Assembly (NCBI RefSeq): GCF_900343145.1
Contig: NZ_LT996886.1
Location: 1,426,001-1,490,000, forward strand
Source: Tessaracoccus timonensis
GTDB lineage: Bacteria > Actinomycetota > Actinomycetes > Propionibacteriales > Propionibacteriaceae
Direction: 5' to 3'
Length of the DNA: 64,000 nt
This document shows, in pieces, positions 1 to 8,359 of the stretch. The translations under genes were made by a program, and so were the position numbers. The notes beneath the pieces are model-generated. The model was not told where the DNA came from, searched no databases, and was given only the letters and a program-made list of their open reading frames with translations. How positions within the stretch are numbered: position 1 is the first letter of the stretch; each line of letters begins with the position of its first letter.

Positions 1-1
1 C

Positions 2-1147
2 GGCACCGTGATCGACACATCCGTGGATGGCAGCCTCATCTCCACCTCTGACGGTGTTGAGATCACCATCGCGGAGGACGGCAGCGTCGAAGTGGATGCC
101 GATTTCAAGAATGAGCTCGAGGTGCCCGACACGTCCACGCTGGGCGTCGGCGCGTCGCTCACCACGGAATCGGGCACCGCGATTACGCGCAACGAGGACG
201 GCTCCGTCACCATCGAGCAGGCCAATGGCCAGGTGCTCACCGTGAATGAGGACGGCACCGTTGATGTCGATGTGCCGAGCGACTACGACCAGATGGACCC
301 CGACGCCGGCATCGGCGACGGGTCCGGGGGCGGCCTCGGCGACGACGGCTCGGGCGAGGGCGAAGACGAAGGCGCCGACGACGGCATGGGCGGCGGTACC
401 GGTGGTGGTTCGGGTGGCGGTGAGCCTGGTGGCGAGGGCGAAGACGAAGGCGCCGACGACGGCATGGGCGGCGGATCTGGTGGCGGCCTTGGTAGCAGTG
501 GGTCCGACGGTGGTCTCGGCGGAGGCGGCTCCGACGGCATTGGTAGCCCCGACTTCGGCGGCCCATCCGGAGGCGCGAACATCCCCGAAGGCGCCTCCGA
601 TGGTATCGGCAGTCCTGATTTCGGTGGCGGGTCCGGTGGTGGCCCATCGGGCGGAGGCAGCATCCCCTCCGGTGATGGCGGTGGCTTCGGTGACGCCGAC
701 TTCGGCGGTGGCCTCGGCCCCGGTGGCGGTGGCGTGAACGCGCCATCCGGTGGAGCAGGCTCCGACGATCTTGGCGACCCCGACTTTGGTGCCCCCAGCG
801 GTGGCGCCGACCCAGGCCTGCCCAGCACCGGCGACAACGGCGGCGGCACCGATTACGAGGTCGCTACCGACGATCTCCGCTCCGACGCACGCTCGTTCGA
901 GGGCATCTCTCCTTCGGCGGAGAACCTGGCCCAGTGCTGGGAAGCGATGAAGGGCCTGGTGCAGCACTGGGGTCTGTGGTTTGGCGCACGCGGCCCGTTC
1001 GAGGAGGCGTGCCAGAAGTTCTCGGACATCTACCGCACGGCCGCAGAAGAGATGAACCGCAATGCCGAAGCGCTCACCAGCACGGCTGACGACTACGACA
1101 AGCAAGAAGAGCAAGGCGCGAAGCTCGCCGATCAGATCGCACGGTAA
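2..1147 (+). CDS. Gly-rich protein with WXG100-like C-terminal helical domain (5' partial)
   Basis: The frame is open from base 2. The earliest start in the window is GTG at 8, but the protein begins in the middle of an acidic 'EDGSV' beta-repeat pattern, so the true start is probably upstream. From about 300 to 860 it is a Gly/Asp/Ser/Pro-rich linker with internal duplications ('DGIGSPDFGG' twice plus degenerate copies; a duplicated 'GEGEDEGADDGMGGG' block). The last ~95 residues (from about 860) are predicted helical with Trp residues ('CWEAMKGLVQHWGLWFG') and resemble WXG100/ESX-type secreted proteins. The next gene, 15 bp downstream, also carries a WxG-like motif, so the two may be a type VII secretion substrate pair (inference). 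No catalytic motif is visible. The linker length may vary between strains because its coding repeats are slippage-prone. Confidence 0.6.
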   Translation, partial: GTVIDTSVDGSLISTSDGVEITIAEDGSVEVDADFKNELEVPDTSTLGVGASLTTESGTAITRNEDGSVTIEQANGQVLTVNEDGTVDVDVPSDYDQMDPDAGIGDGSGGGLGDDGSGEGEDEGADDGMGGGTGGGSGGGEPGGEGEDEGADDGMGGGSGGGLGSSGSDGGLGGGGSDGIGSPDFGGPSGGANIPEGASDGIGSPDFGGGSGGGPSGGGSIPSGDGGGFGDADFGGGLGPGGGGVNAPSGGAGSDDLGDPDFGAPSGGADPGLPSTGDNGGGTDYEVATDDLRSDARSFEGISPSAENLAQCWEAMKGLVQHWGLWFGARGPFEEACQKFSDIYRTAAEEMNRNAEALTSTADDYDKQEEQGAKLADQIAR

Positions 1148-1162
1148 GGAGAACATACAACC

Positions 1163-1993
1163 ATGGCTGTACTGGTCAACTCGCAATCATCGAGCAACGT
1201 CTGTGTGCCTCCCGCTGCCGAAGCGTGCTCGTTCGAGCTCGACGTGCAATGGATCATCGACATCATCGATAAGGCTTCGGAATTCCTCCGCAACGTGGGC
1301 GAAGCCGTGAACAAGGTGTTCGATATCGTCGGTGAAGTGCTCTCTGCGCTGAGCGGCATCGTCGATTGGTTCGCCTGGGTGCCTGGTATCGGCAAGATGG
1401 CGAAGGACGCCATTAGAACTGCCTGTGACAAGGCCGGTGACGCCGCGGAGTTCTGTTACAACCTGGAAGCCGACGTCCTGCAGTTTTGCAAGAATGCCCT
1501 CGCGCCCTGGGAAATCCGCTCGGCCGGACGGGGTATCAACGAGCAGATCGTGCCACAGGCGCAGGCATTCACCGAGGCCCTCGGCCCCGGCAACTTCCAG
1601 TCGAACACGACGTGGACGGGATCGGCCGCTGAACGCTTCCGTAGCAATGTCGACAGCCAGTACGAGTTCGCCACCACGCTGCAGCAGCACACCGCCGAGT
1701 TCGGGCAGGTCGTTGAGCAGATGGGTGAGGAAGGCGTGAAAGCCACCATCGATTTCGTGAAGGAATTCACCAAGGCCGCTATTGCGCTCATCAGGGCCAT
1801 CGCCAAGATCTGGGCTGTGCCGGTGGGCACGGCGGTCGCTGCGAAGGACGTTATTGCCCTGGTGAAGGCGATTCTGCAGATGATCAAGGTGTGGGTGAAA
1901 GCTATCATCGCGATTGTGTCGCAGACCATGCAGCTGCGCTCCGCCGCCAACGCTGCGGCGCCGTCGAACGAATGGCCCAAGATCGCTCGCTGA
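1163..1993 (+). CDS. WXG100-like / ESX-type secreted protein
   Basis: The ATG at 1163 follows 'aaggagaa' at a good distance, and the gene lies 15 bp after the preceding gene, so the two are likely co-transcribed. The 276-residue protein has an amphipathic N-terminal half (two helices around residues 25-85). A WxG-like turn ('TTWTGSAAERF') lies near residue 155 between two helices, as in WXG100 proteins. The C-terminal half has long hydrophobic helices (roughly residues 190-255) that could insert into or associate with a membrane. There is no signal peptide, which fits export through a type VII system, but the secretion apparatus is not in this window. The assignment rests on the WxG turn, helical character and neighbour; no enzymatic domain is recognised. 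Confidence 0.6.
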   Translation: MAVLVNSQSSSNVCVPPAAEACSFELDVQWIIDIIDKASEFLRNVGEAVNKVFDIVGEVLSALSGIVDWFAWVPGIGKMAKDAIRTACDKAGDAAEFCYNLEADVLQFCKNALAPWEIRSAGRGINEQIVPQAQAFTEALGPGNFQSNTTWTGSAAERFRSNVDSQYEFATTLQQHTAEFGQVVEQMGEEGVKATIDFVKEFTKAAIALIRAIAKIWAVPVGTAVAAKDVIALVKAILQMIKVWVKAIIAIVSQTMQLRSAANAAAPSNEWPKIAR

Positions 1994-2009
1994 CGTTCCC
2001 CCAGACGAC

Positions 2010-2048
2010 CCGACGGCGTCCCCCGCACCGCGCGAGGGGCGCCGTCGG
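2010..2048 (+). terminator. hairpin after the WXG-like gene
   Basis: GC-rich inverted repeat with 9-bp arms at 2010-2018 and 2040-2048, extended by four more C-G pairs past a single bulged T. It begins 17 bp after the stop of the WXG-like gene. There is no clear U-tract, so it may be an intrinsic or hairpin-assisted terminator. Confidence 0.45.
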
Positions 2049-2065
2049 TGTTGAGTCGTGCCGGT

Positions 2066-2261
2066 GGTTGAGCCCCGTCGAAACCCCGGTGCTTGCGCTG
2101 TTCTGGCGGTTGAGCCCCGTCGAAACCCCGGTGCTGGAGCTGTTTCGGTGGTTGAGCCCCGTCGAAACCCCGGTGCTGGAGCTGTTTCGGTGGTTGAGCC
2201 CCGTCGAAACCCCGGTGCTTGCGCTGTTTGGGCGGTTGAGCCCCGTCGAAACCCCGGATCT
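2066..2261. repeat. 42-bp tandem repeat, five copies (REP-derived)
   Basis: Five copies start at 2066, 2108, 2150, 2192 and 2234 with exact 42-bp period. Each contains 'ggttgagccccgtcgaaacc' followed by a variable 22-nt part. The 20-nt core is a compact relative of the dispersed palindrome found throughout the window (GGTTTCGA...CTCAACC on the other strand). Because 42 is divisible by 3 the array is open as an ORF, but that translation (a 14-residue Arg/Pro repeat) looks incidental. The array ends directly against the first CIRCE element of groEL. Confidence 0.9.
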
Positions 2262-2262
2262 C

Positions 2263-2289
2263 TTTGCACTCTTTGGGTGAGAGTGCTAA
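2263..2289 (+). promoter_or_regulatory. CIRCE element 1 overlapping a putative groEL promoter
   Basis: TTTGCACTC, a 9-nt spacer, then GAGTGCTAA: a near-perfect match to the CIRCE consensus (TTAGCACTC-N9-GAGTGCTAA), the operator of the heat-shock repressor HrcA. A plausible sigma-70 type promoter is embedded in it (TTGCAC at 2265, AAGAAT at 2288, 17-bp spacing), so HrcA binding would block initiation directly. Confidence 0.8.
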
Positions 2290-2297
2290 GAATGAAG

Positions 2298-2324
2298 TTG
2301 GCACTCGACATGTGCGAGTGCTAC
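2298..2324 (+). promoter_or_regulatory. CIRCE element 2 upstream of groEL
   Basis: TTGGCACTC, 9-nt spacer, GAGTGCTAC: a second HrcA operator only 8 bp downstream of the first, placed in the 5' leader. Two operators in tandem suggest cooperative or tighter repression of the downstream chaperonin gene. Confidence 0.8.
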
Positions 2325-2337
2325 CTGGTCTGGGTGA

Positions 2338-4059
<1,722 letters not shown>

Positions 4060-4083
4060 CGCCTGTTCACCCCTGAACAGCAG

Positions 4084-4115
4084 CGAGGGCGGTCCCGGTT
4101 GTGGGGCCGCCCTCG
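4084..4115 (+). terminator. hairpin downstream of groEL
   Basis: 13-bp stem (4084-4096 with 4103-4115) with one G-U wobble in the + strand RNA and a 6-nt loop, 25 bp after the groEL stop. The weak U-tract makes it a hairpin-type terminator candidate. Confidence 0.6.
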
Positions 4116-4180
4116 TCGCGTATTCGGGGTTCACCGACGAGTTGCCGTCGTGAGAGGGCTCGCTCGGGCAGACTAGGGGC

Positions 4181-4903
4181 ATGGCATTGCTGGAAGTGAT
4201 TGCACTGCATGCCGGCGACGCGCGCGGTGCTGAGCAAGGGGGCGCCGACCGCATCGAGCTCGTCGGCACCATGGACGACGACGGCCTCTCGCCCGAGCCT
4301 GATCTCGTCGAGAAAGCGCGACTGGTCACGTCGATTCAAATCCGCCCCATGCTGCGGCTGCGTGCGGGGTTTAGCACCGACGGCGGCGAGATTACCAGGA
4401 TGAAGGGGCTGGCGTCGGCGTATATGGATGCCGGGGCCGACGGTGTGGTCGTCGGGTTCTTGAATGGCGCCAATCAGATCGACCTGGGCGTCATGGCGGA
4501 GCTGATGGGGGAGAGCGGTGTGCCGTACACGTTTCACCGCGCGATCGACCATTGTCTGGACCAGCGGCGCGCCTGGCAAGCGGTGAAGGAGCTTCCCGGC
4601 GAGGTGACGAACGTGCTGACGGCCGGTTCCGTGCGTGGTGTGGAGCATGGGCTGACTGATCTCGTCGCGGTGGCGCGCGACCCGCAGCTGGCATCGCTCA
4701 TCATGGCCGGCGGCGGGCTGCAGCCCGAGCACGTGCCCTGGCTGGTGCGCGCTGGCGTGCGGGCGTTCCACATTGGCTCGCCGGCGCGGCCGGGCGGTTC
4801 GTGGAAGGCATATGTGGACGCCGAGCTGGTGGCGTCGTGGCGGGAACTCATCGACGACGAAACTGCCCGCGAGCGGGAGCGGGCGCAGCGTGCCGACGCG
4901 TAG
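4181..4903 (+). CDS. cutC: copper homeostasis protein CutC family
   Basis: 240-residue TIM-barrel protein of the CutC family (PF03932). Family features seen include the N-terminal 'AEQGGADRIEL', the 'IQIRPMLRLRAG' strand, 'GADGVVVGFL', 'TFHRAID' and the C-terminal 'HIGSPARPGGSW'. The family is linked to copper tolerance, although the biochemical role of bacterial CutC is not settled. The start ATG at 4181 has a TAGGGG sequence ending a few bases upstream and no Shine-Dalgarno, suggesting a leaderless message. The 3' end overlaps the start of the Nudix gene, so the two are probably translationally coupled. Confidence 0.88.
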   Translation: MALLEVIALHAGDARGAEQGGADRIELVGTMDDDGLSPEPDLVEKARLVTSIQIRPMLRLRAGFSTDGGEITRMKGLASAYMDAGADGVVVGFLNGANQIDLGVMAELMGESGVPYTFHRAIDHCLDQRRAWQAVKELPGEVTNVLTAGSVRGVEHGLTDLVAVARDPQLASLIMAGGGLQPEHVPWLVRAGVRAFHIGSPARPGGSWKAYVDAELVASWRELIDDETARERERAQRADA

Positions 4904-5417
4904 GGTCAAGCGCCGACGTGCCACGCGCATCCTGGTGGTGGCGGACGACGAGGTGCTGCTGCAGGAAGACTCTGACTCTGGCATCCCGGGGTCCAGGTGG
5001 TGGGTGACCCCGGGCGGCGGTGTCGATAGCGGGGAATCCTTGCCGCAAGCGGCGGTGCGCGAGCTGTGGGAGGAGACTGGCCTTGAGGTGGCGGCGTCGG
5101 AACTCCGCGGCCCGGTGGCCGAGCGCGAGGTGTGCCACGGCTACTCCGACCGCATCCTCATCCAGCACGAGACGTTCTTCCGCGTCGACGTGGATCGCTT
5201 CGAACCAGACCCTGCGGGGCTCACGCCGACGGAACGCCAGCGCATGCAGCGCCAGGCCTGGTTCCCCGTCGACACCCTGCCCGACATCGTGTGGCCGGCG
5301 CGGCTGGGGGAGTTGCTCACGTGGGAGGGCGGTGGGCCGCTGCAGCTCGGGAAGATCGAAGAATCGACGGTCCCCGCTCGTCGGGTAGGCCCTTGGCCGC
5401 CCCCGCTCGTCGAGTAG
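4890..5417 (+). CDS. Nudix hydrolase
   Basis: About 175 residues. The Nudix box is complete: 'GGGVDSGESLPQAAVRELW' followed by 'EETGLEV', matching GX5EX7REUXEEXGU, the Mg-binding catalytic helix that hydrolyses nucleoside diphosphates linked to X. I chose GTG 4890, which overlaps the last 14 bp of cutC and follows 'gggagcggg', because further upstream the frame is only a shadow of cutC. Substrate cannot be predicted; the layout (strand, Nudix helix, C-terminal 'WFPVDTLPDIVWP') is like MutT/ADP-ribose-type family members. The last residues ('PPPLVE') and the stop codon come from a dispersed REP-like palindrome, so the native C-terminus has probably been replaced or extended. Confidence 0.85.
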   Translation: MPTRRVKRRRATRILVVADDEVLLQEDSDSGIPGSRWWVTPGGGVDSGESLPQAAVRELWEETGLEVAASELRGPVAEREVCHGYSDRILIQHETFFRVDVDRFEPDPAGLTPTERQRMQRQAWFPVDTLPDIVWPARLGELLTWEGGGPLQLGKIEESTVPARRVGPWPPPLVE

Positions 5418-5867
5418 GCCCGAAAGGCCGTGTCGATACGAGGGCGGGTTTCGATACGCGAGCTTCGCTCGCTACTCAACCACCGGGGCGGTGGACAACC
5501 GGCCATCGAGTAGGCCCGAAGGGCCGTATCGAGTCGCGGGCGGAAACTGCAAAACTCGCCATCAGTTGAGCGCCTCACGCTTGGGTGAGCGGGGAGGGTT
5601 GCGTCTGTTGACGAGTTTTGCAGTTTTGTGCTGGATGATTTCGACTCGCCGCCTTCGGCGGCGGCTCAATCATCGGGTTGCGCTCCTGATCGTCGAGTAG
5701 GCCAGTCCCCCTCTCCCCCGGTCATCGAGTAGCCCGCGGAGCGGGCGTATCAAGACGAGGGCGGGTTTCGATACGCGAGCTTCGCTCGCTACTCAACCAC
5801 CGGGGCGGCGGACAACCGGCCATCGAGTAGGCGACGCAGTCGCCGTATCGAGATGCGGGGTCGGACG
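5404..5867. repeat. cluster of REP-like dispersed palindromes
   Basis: This 450-bp gap contains no gene. It holds at least six copies of the window's dispersed repeat, in two alternating forms: 'gtttcgatacgcg'-loop-'ctactcaaccaccgg' (5449-5489, 5766-5806) and 'catcgagtaggc'-loop-'gccgtatcgag' (5404-5441, 5503-5535, 5723-5758, 5820-5858). Loops differ but stay self-complementary. The segment around 5449-5520 is repeated nearly identically at 5766-5835, a local direct duplication. Confidence 0.9.
5544..5626. repeat. 83-bp inverted-repeat element, 15-bp perfect arms
   Basis: Arms 'aaactgcaaaactcg' (5544-5558) and its exact complement (5612-5626) flank 53 nt that contain a smaller inverted segment ('cctcacgcttgggtgag'). 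It is unrelated in sequence to the REP copies around it. Confidence 0.8.
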
Positions 5868-6566
5868 CTAGGGGTTGATGTCGAAACCGGCCGCTGAGGC
5901 GGTGCCACGGACGATCTCGAGGCCCTCGTCGCGGGTCCTCTTGATGTCAGCGGGGCTGATATCGAGGTCATTCGTCGGGGTGGGTCCGCTGAGTCGCATC
6001 TCGATGTAGCGATCCTCACCCGGCTTCTGCAGGAAGTAGTACGTGACGACGGCCTCCTGCCCGCCCATCGCGGCGTCGTTCACGGAGACCTCACACTTGA
6101 CCGCTTCGTCGCCAGACTGCCTGATTGAAACGGGCTCGACGTTGCACTGCTCCCCGGATGCCTCGAACTGGGTTGCCTCCTGGCATCGCTCCGCCGGGGT
6201 CATGTCCTGCTCGACAGGCTTGTATCCAGCCAACAGGATGGTCCACGTGTCGCCCTGCCTGACCTGATACTCCATGATGCCTTCCTCGCTGGTCTGCTCC
6301 TTCTCGGTCGTCCATCCGTCGGGGAGCGTGAACTCCAGTGCCCCGGAGTCGGCAGGCTGATCTGGCGACGTGTCATCAGCGTCGTTGGACTCGCGGGGGG
6401 TGGCGGCGCTCGTCGCGGCAGGTTCGTCGTCGCGAGTAGCGCCCGATGCCGGGCCCCCGCCGCTGCGTCCGAACATCGACCACAGGAACACGGGGCCAGC
6501 AACGAGCAACACAATCGCCGCCATGATGCCGTAGGTAATCAATTTCCCCTTCGCCCAGCTCTTCAT
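5868..6566 (-). CDS. membrane-anchored extracytoplasmic protein, N-terminus disrupted
   Basis: The open frame encodes 232 residues: a short basic start, one transmembrane segment (about residues 10-30), a Ser/Asp/Pro linker, and a ~150-residue extracytoplasmic domain with conserved-looking Cys ('RCQEATQFEASGEQC') and a C-terminal helix. No characterised domain is recognised. The architecture (Pro/Gln-rich cytoplasmic N-terminus, one TM, acidic linker, small outer domain) matches the genes at 51965 and 52680. The frame continues upstream of this ATG as an obviously coding Pro/Gln-rich sequence to about 6770, but a stop and frame changes separate it from the well-placed start at 6846. The annotated start is therefore simply the first usable ATG after the break. 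Confidence 0.65.
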   Translation of the reverse strand: MKSWAKGKLITYGIMAAIVLLVAGPVFLWSMFGRSGGGPASGATRDDEPAATSAATPRESNDADDTSPDQPADSGALEFTLPDGWTTEKEQTSEEGIMEYQVRQGDTWTILLAGYKPVEQDMTPAERCQEATQFEASGEQCNVEPVSIRQSGDEAVKCEVSVNDAAMGGQEAVVTYYFLQKPGEDRYIEMRLSGPTPTNDLDISPADIKRTRDEGLEIVRGTASAAGFDINP

Positions 6567-6846
6567 ACCGTCTTTGACCGCGCCGGAGACGACGCCGGGT
6601 TGGCGCAGCTCTTGCCAGGGGCCAGGTTGCTGAGGCTGCTGGGGTTGCTGGGGGTATTGGGGTTGCTGAGGCCGCTGAGAGTACGGCGGTTGCTGGGGGT
6701 GTGGCTGGTGCCCCGCACTCGGGAAGGGCTGCTCGGGCGGAGCTGGCTGCCCAGGTGGTGCCTGTGGTGGTCAGGGGGGTGCTGCCCGGGCGGTTGCGGC
6801 GGGGAACAGCGTTGCGGTATGGGTCGTTCGGTGGCTGTTGAGTCAT
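6567..6846 (-). pseudogene. frameshifted Pro/Gln-rich N-terminus of the preceding membrane protein
   Basis: The natural start seems to be ATG at 6846: it has a strong 'gagggagg' just upstream and begins 'MTQQPPNDPYRNAVP', a style shared with similar actinobacterial membrane proteins. After about residue 15 the sensible Pro-rich reading moves to a second frame ('PPQPPGQHPP'), then near 6774 to a third ('PPEQPFPSAGHQPHPQQPPY'), which joins the membrane-anchor ORF. The shifts lie at C/G runs (a 4-base run near 6800 and a 6-base run at 6774-6779). Either sequencing/assembly error or a genuine inactivating or phase-variable slippage could explain this. Confidence 0.55.
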
Positions 6847-6914
6847 CGGAACCTCCCTCTGAGCTTTCCACGCTACGGGGAGGTCGGGTCATCGGGCTGG
6901 ATGTGGATGGCTCC

Positions 6915-7298
6915 TCATTCGCCAGCAGGTGACGTCTGAGACCAGCGGGTGAACGCGTCGGCAATGTGGGCCAGCGCTACGTGACCGCTCGCGACCTCAA
7001 TGACGAGGTCGTACGCGTCGTCGTCGGGAGCCTCGATCCAGACTCCGTTCAGATCGAGAAACACCAGGGCCGCCAGCCATCCGAGGCGCTTGTTGCCGTC
7101 GACAAGCGGATGGTTGTTGACGAGCGAGTCCAGGAGCGCAGCGGCCTTGAGCTCCAGTGACGGGTAGGCATCGTCGCCCCAGAGCGAGGCGGCCGGTCGG
7201 TGTGCAGCGGCCTCCAGCAAGCCCAGGTCTCGGACCGGGCCGACGCTGAGATCTGCCGAGAGCGCCAGCAGATCCTCAGTGGTCAGATAGGTGATCAC
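6915..7298 (-). CDS. doc: Doc-type toxin (Fic/Doc family)
   Basis: 127 residues, typical Doc length. The Fic/Doc motif is 'HPLVDGNKRLGW' (His63, Asp67, Asn69, Lys70, Arg71), matching HxFx(D/E)(A/G)NKR. Doc toxins phosphorylate elongation factor Tu and stop translation; that this one does the same is inferred from family. The start overlaps the antitoxin stop by 4 bp (ATGA), so the pair is translated together. Confidence 0.92.
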   Translation of the reverse strand: MITYLTTEDLLALSADLSVGPVRDLGLLEAAAHRPAASLWGDDAYPSLELKAAALLDSLVNNHPLVDGNKRLGWLAALVFLDLNGVWIEAPDDDAYDLVIEVASGHVALAHIADAFTRWSQTSPAGE

Positions 7299-7498
7299 TG
7301 TCCGAGGCGATCGATGACTCGTGCGTATCGAGTGCGAACGCGAGCGGAAGCCTCCGCGACGTGCGCCTGGTGTCCGCGACGCGCAGCAGCTTCACGGATT
7401 GCTCGGACCGTGGCTTCCTGCTTGCTGACCCCGTCGGCTTCCGCGAGTGCAGCCAGCGCCTGTTCGTCGGATTCGCTCAGCCGAAGTGTCATAGCCAT
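7295..7498 (-). CDS. ribbon-helix-helix antitoxin partner of Doc
   Basis: About 67 residues from ATG 7498 (an in-frame ATG at 7525 would give 76). The N-terminal strand-helix-helix 'MTLRLSESDEQALAALAE' is a typical RHH DNA-binding fold (Arc/MetJ-like). The basic C-terminal helix probably wraps the toxin. I prefer 7498 because the longer start would run through an 8-bp direct repeat that looks like the operator. It precedes doc and overlaps it by 4 bp, the usual antitoxin-first order. Expected role: neutralise Doc and repress the operon with conditional cooperativity (family knowledge). Confidence 0.82.
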   Translation of the reverse strand: MAMTLRLSESDEQALAALAEADGVSKQEATVRAIREAAARRGHQAHVAEASARVRTRYARVIDRLGQ

Positions 7499-7505
7499 GC
7501 TCTGA

Positions 7506-7524
7506 TGATACCAACGTGATACCA
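7506..7524 (-). promoter_or_regulatory. putative antitoxin operator (direct repeat)
   Basis: 'tgatacca' occurs at 7506-7513 and again at 7517-7524, an 11-bp (one helical turn) phasing just upstream of the antitoxin start. Phased direct repeats are typical for binding of two RHH dimers. Confidence 0.5.
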
Positions 7525-7529
7525 CGCGA

Positions 7530-7635
7530 GTGTGGTTTCGATACGCGCCCTTCGGGCGCTACTCAACCGCCGGTCGGGGCGCGGGGGAGGTGGTTTCGAT
7601 ACGCGCCTTCGGCGCTACTCAACCACCTGGGTCAG
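7530..7635. repeat. two REP-like palindromes
   Basis: Copies at about 7532-7572 (loop 'cccttcggg') and 7590-7628 (loop 'ccttcgg'), both in the 'gtttcgatacgcg ... ctactcaacc' orientation. They separate the two oppositely oriented toxin-antitoxin modules. Confidence 0.88.
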
Positions 7636-7690
7636 GAGGGCTTTTGTATCGCCAGACGAGTGGCGTAGCACTGGCTGCTACAGTGGATGC

Positions 7691-7945
7691 GTGACCCAGA
7701 GCATCAGTCAACGGGAACTGCGCAATGACAGCGCACGGATTCTGCGCGCTGTCGACGAAGGCCAGTCATTCGTGGTTACTCGTCACGAACGGCCGGTGGC
7801 CGAGGTCGTTCCTTTGCACCGTGCGAGGGTCGTGGATCTCAGTATCGTAGAGCGAAACTTTGCAGGTTCCCCCAGTATCGACGGCGATGCGTTCATGCAG
7901 GACATTGATGACGTCGTGAATCAGGATGCTGAGCCGCGTGCGTGA
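7691..7945 (+). CDS. Phd/YefM-family antitoxin
   Basis: 84 residues from GTG 7691; codons upstream in the same frame are REP-derived and not coding. 'SISQRELRNDSARILRAVDEGQSFVVTR' across the N-terminus (positions 3-30) is the classic Phd/YefM dimerisation and DNA-binding module, followed by 'ERPVAEVVP'. The C-terminal ~35 acidic residues should be the toxin-binding tail. The end overlaps the start of the PIN toxin by 20 bp. Likely function: bind and inactivate the downstream VapC-like RNase and autorepress the operon. Confidence 0.88.
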   Translation: MTQSISQRELRNDSARILRAVDEGQSFVVTRHERPVAEVVPLHRARVVDLSIVERNFAGSPSIDGDAFMQDIDDVVNQDAEPRA

Positions 7946-8348
7946 GGCGGAGCAGCCGACAGCGTTGCTTGACACCTCTGCAGTCATCGACCTCCCGGTA
8001 CTGCTGAGTCAGGGGAAGCTTCCGGGAAAGCTCGCTATCTGCTCGGTCACACTGGCTGAACTGGCTGCCGGGCCTGCAGCTACCGCTGATCCTCTCGAGC
8101 GAGCACGCCGTCAAGACCGGCTTCAACGCGTCGAAGCCACCTTTGAACCAATCCCGTTCGGGGTTTCCGCGGCTCGTGCTTACGGTCAGGTGTATGCCGC
8201 ATCTCGCGCGCGTGGTCGTCACTCGCGTCGACGGCTGGCCGACCTGCTGATCGCAGCCGTCGCGGCTGCCGAAGGCATGTTGCTCATCACCCGGAATCCC
8301 GACGATTTTGTCGGTCTGGAAGAAATTGTCCCCGTGCTTGGCCTGTGA
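7926..8348 (+). CDS. vapC: VapC-type PIN-domain ribonuclease toxin
   Basis: 140-residue PIN domain. The conserved acidic residues for Mg-dependent RNA cleavage are visible: Asp near residue 16 ('LLDTS'), Glu near 45 ('TLAEL'), Asp near 105 ('RLADLLIAA') and Asp near 125 ('TRNPDDF'). ATG 7926 lies inside the antitoxin gene, giving translational coupling. It is paired with a Phd/YefM antitoxin rather than a VapB AbrB/RHH type, a common mix-and-match. Targets of VapC toxins are usually tRNAs; the target here is unknown. Confidence 0.9.
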   Translation: MLSRVREAEQPTALLDTSAVIDLPVLLSQGKLPGKLAICSVTLAELAAGPAATADPLERARRQDRLQRVEATFEPIPFGVSAARAYGQVYAASRARGRHSRRRLADLLIAAVAAAEGMLLITRNPDDFVGLEEIVPVLGL

Positions 8349-8359
8349 CGCCGAACGAC

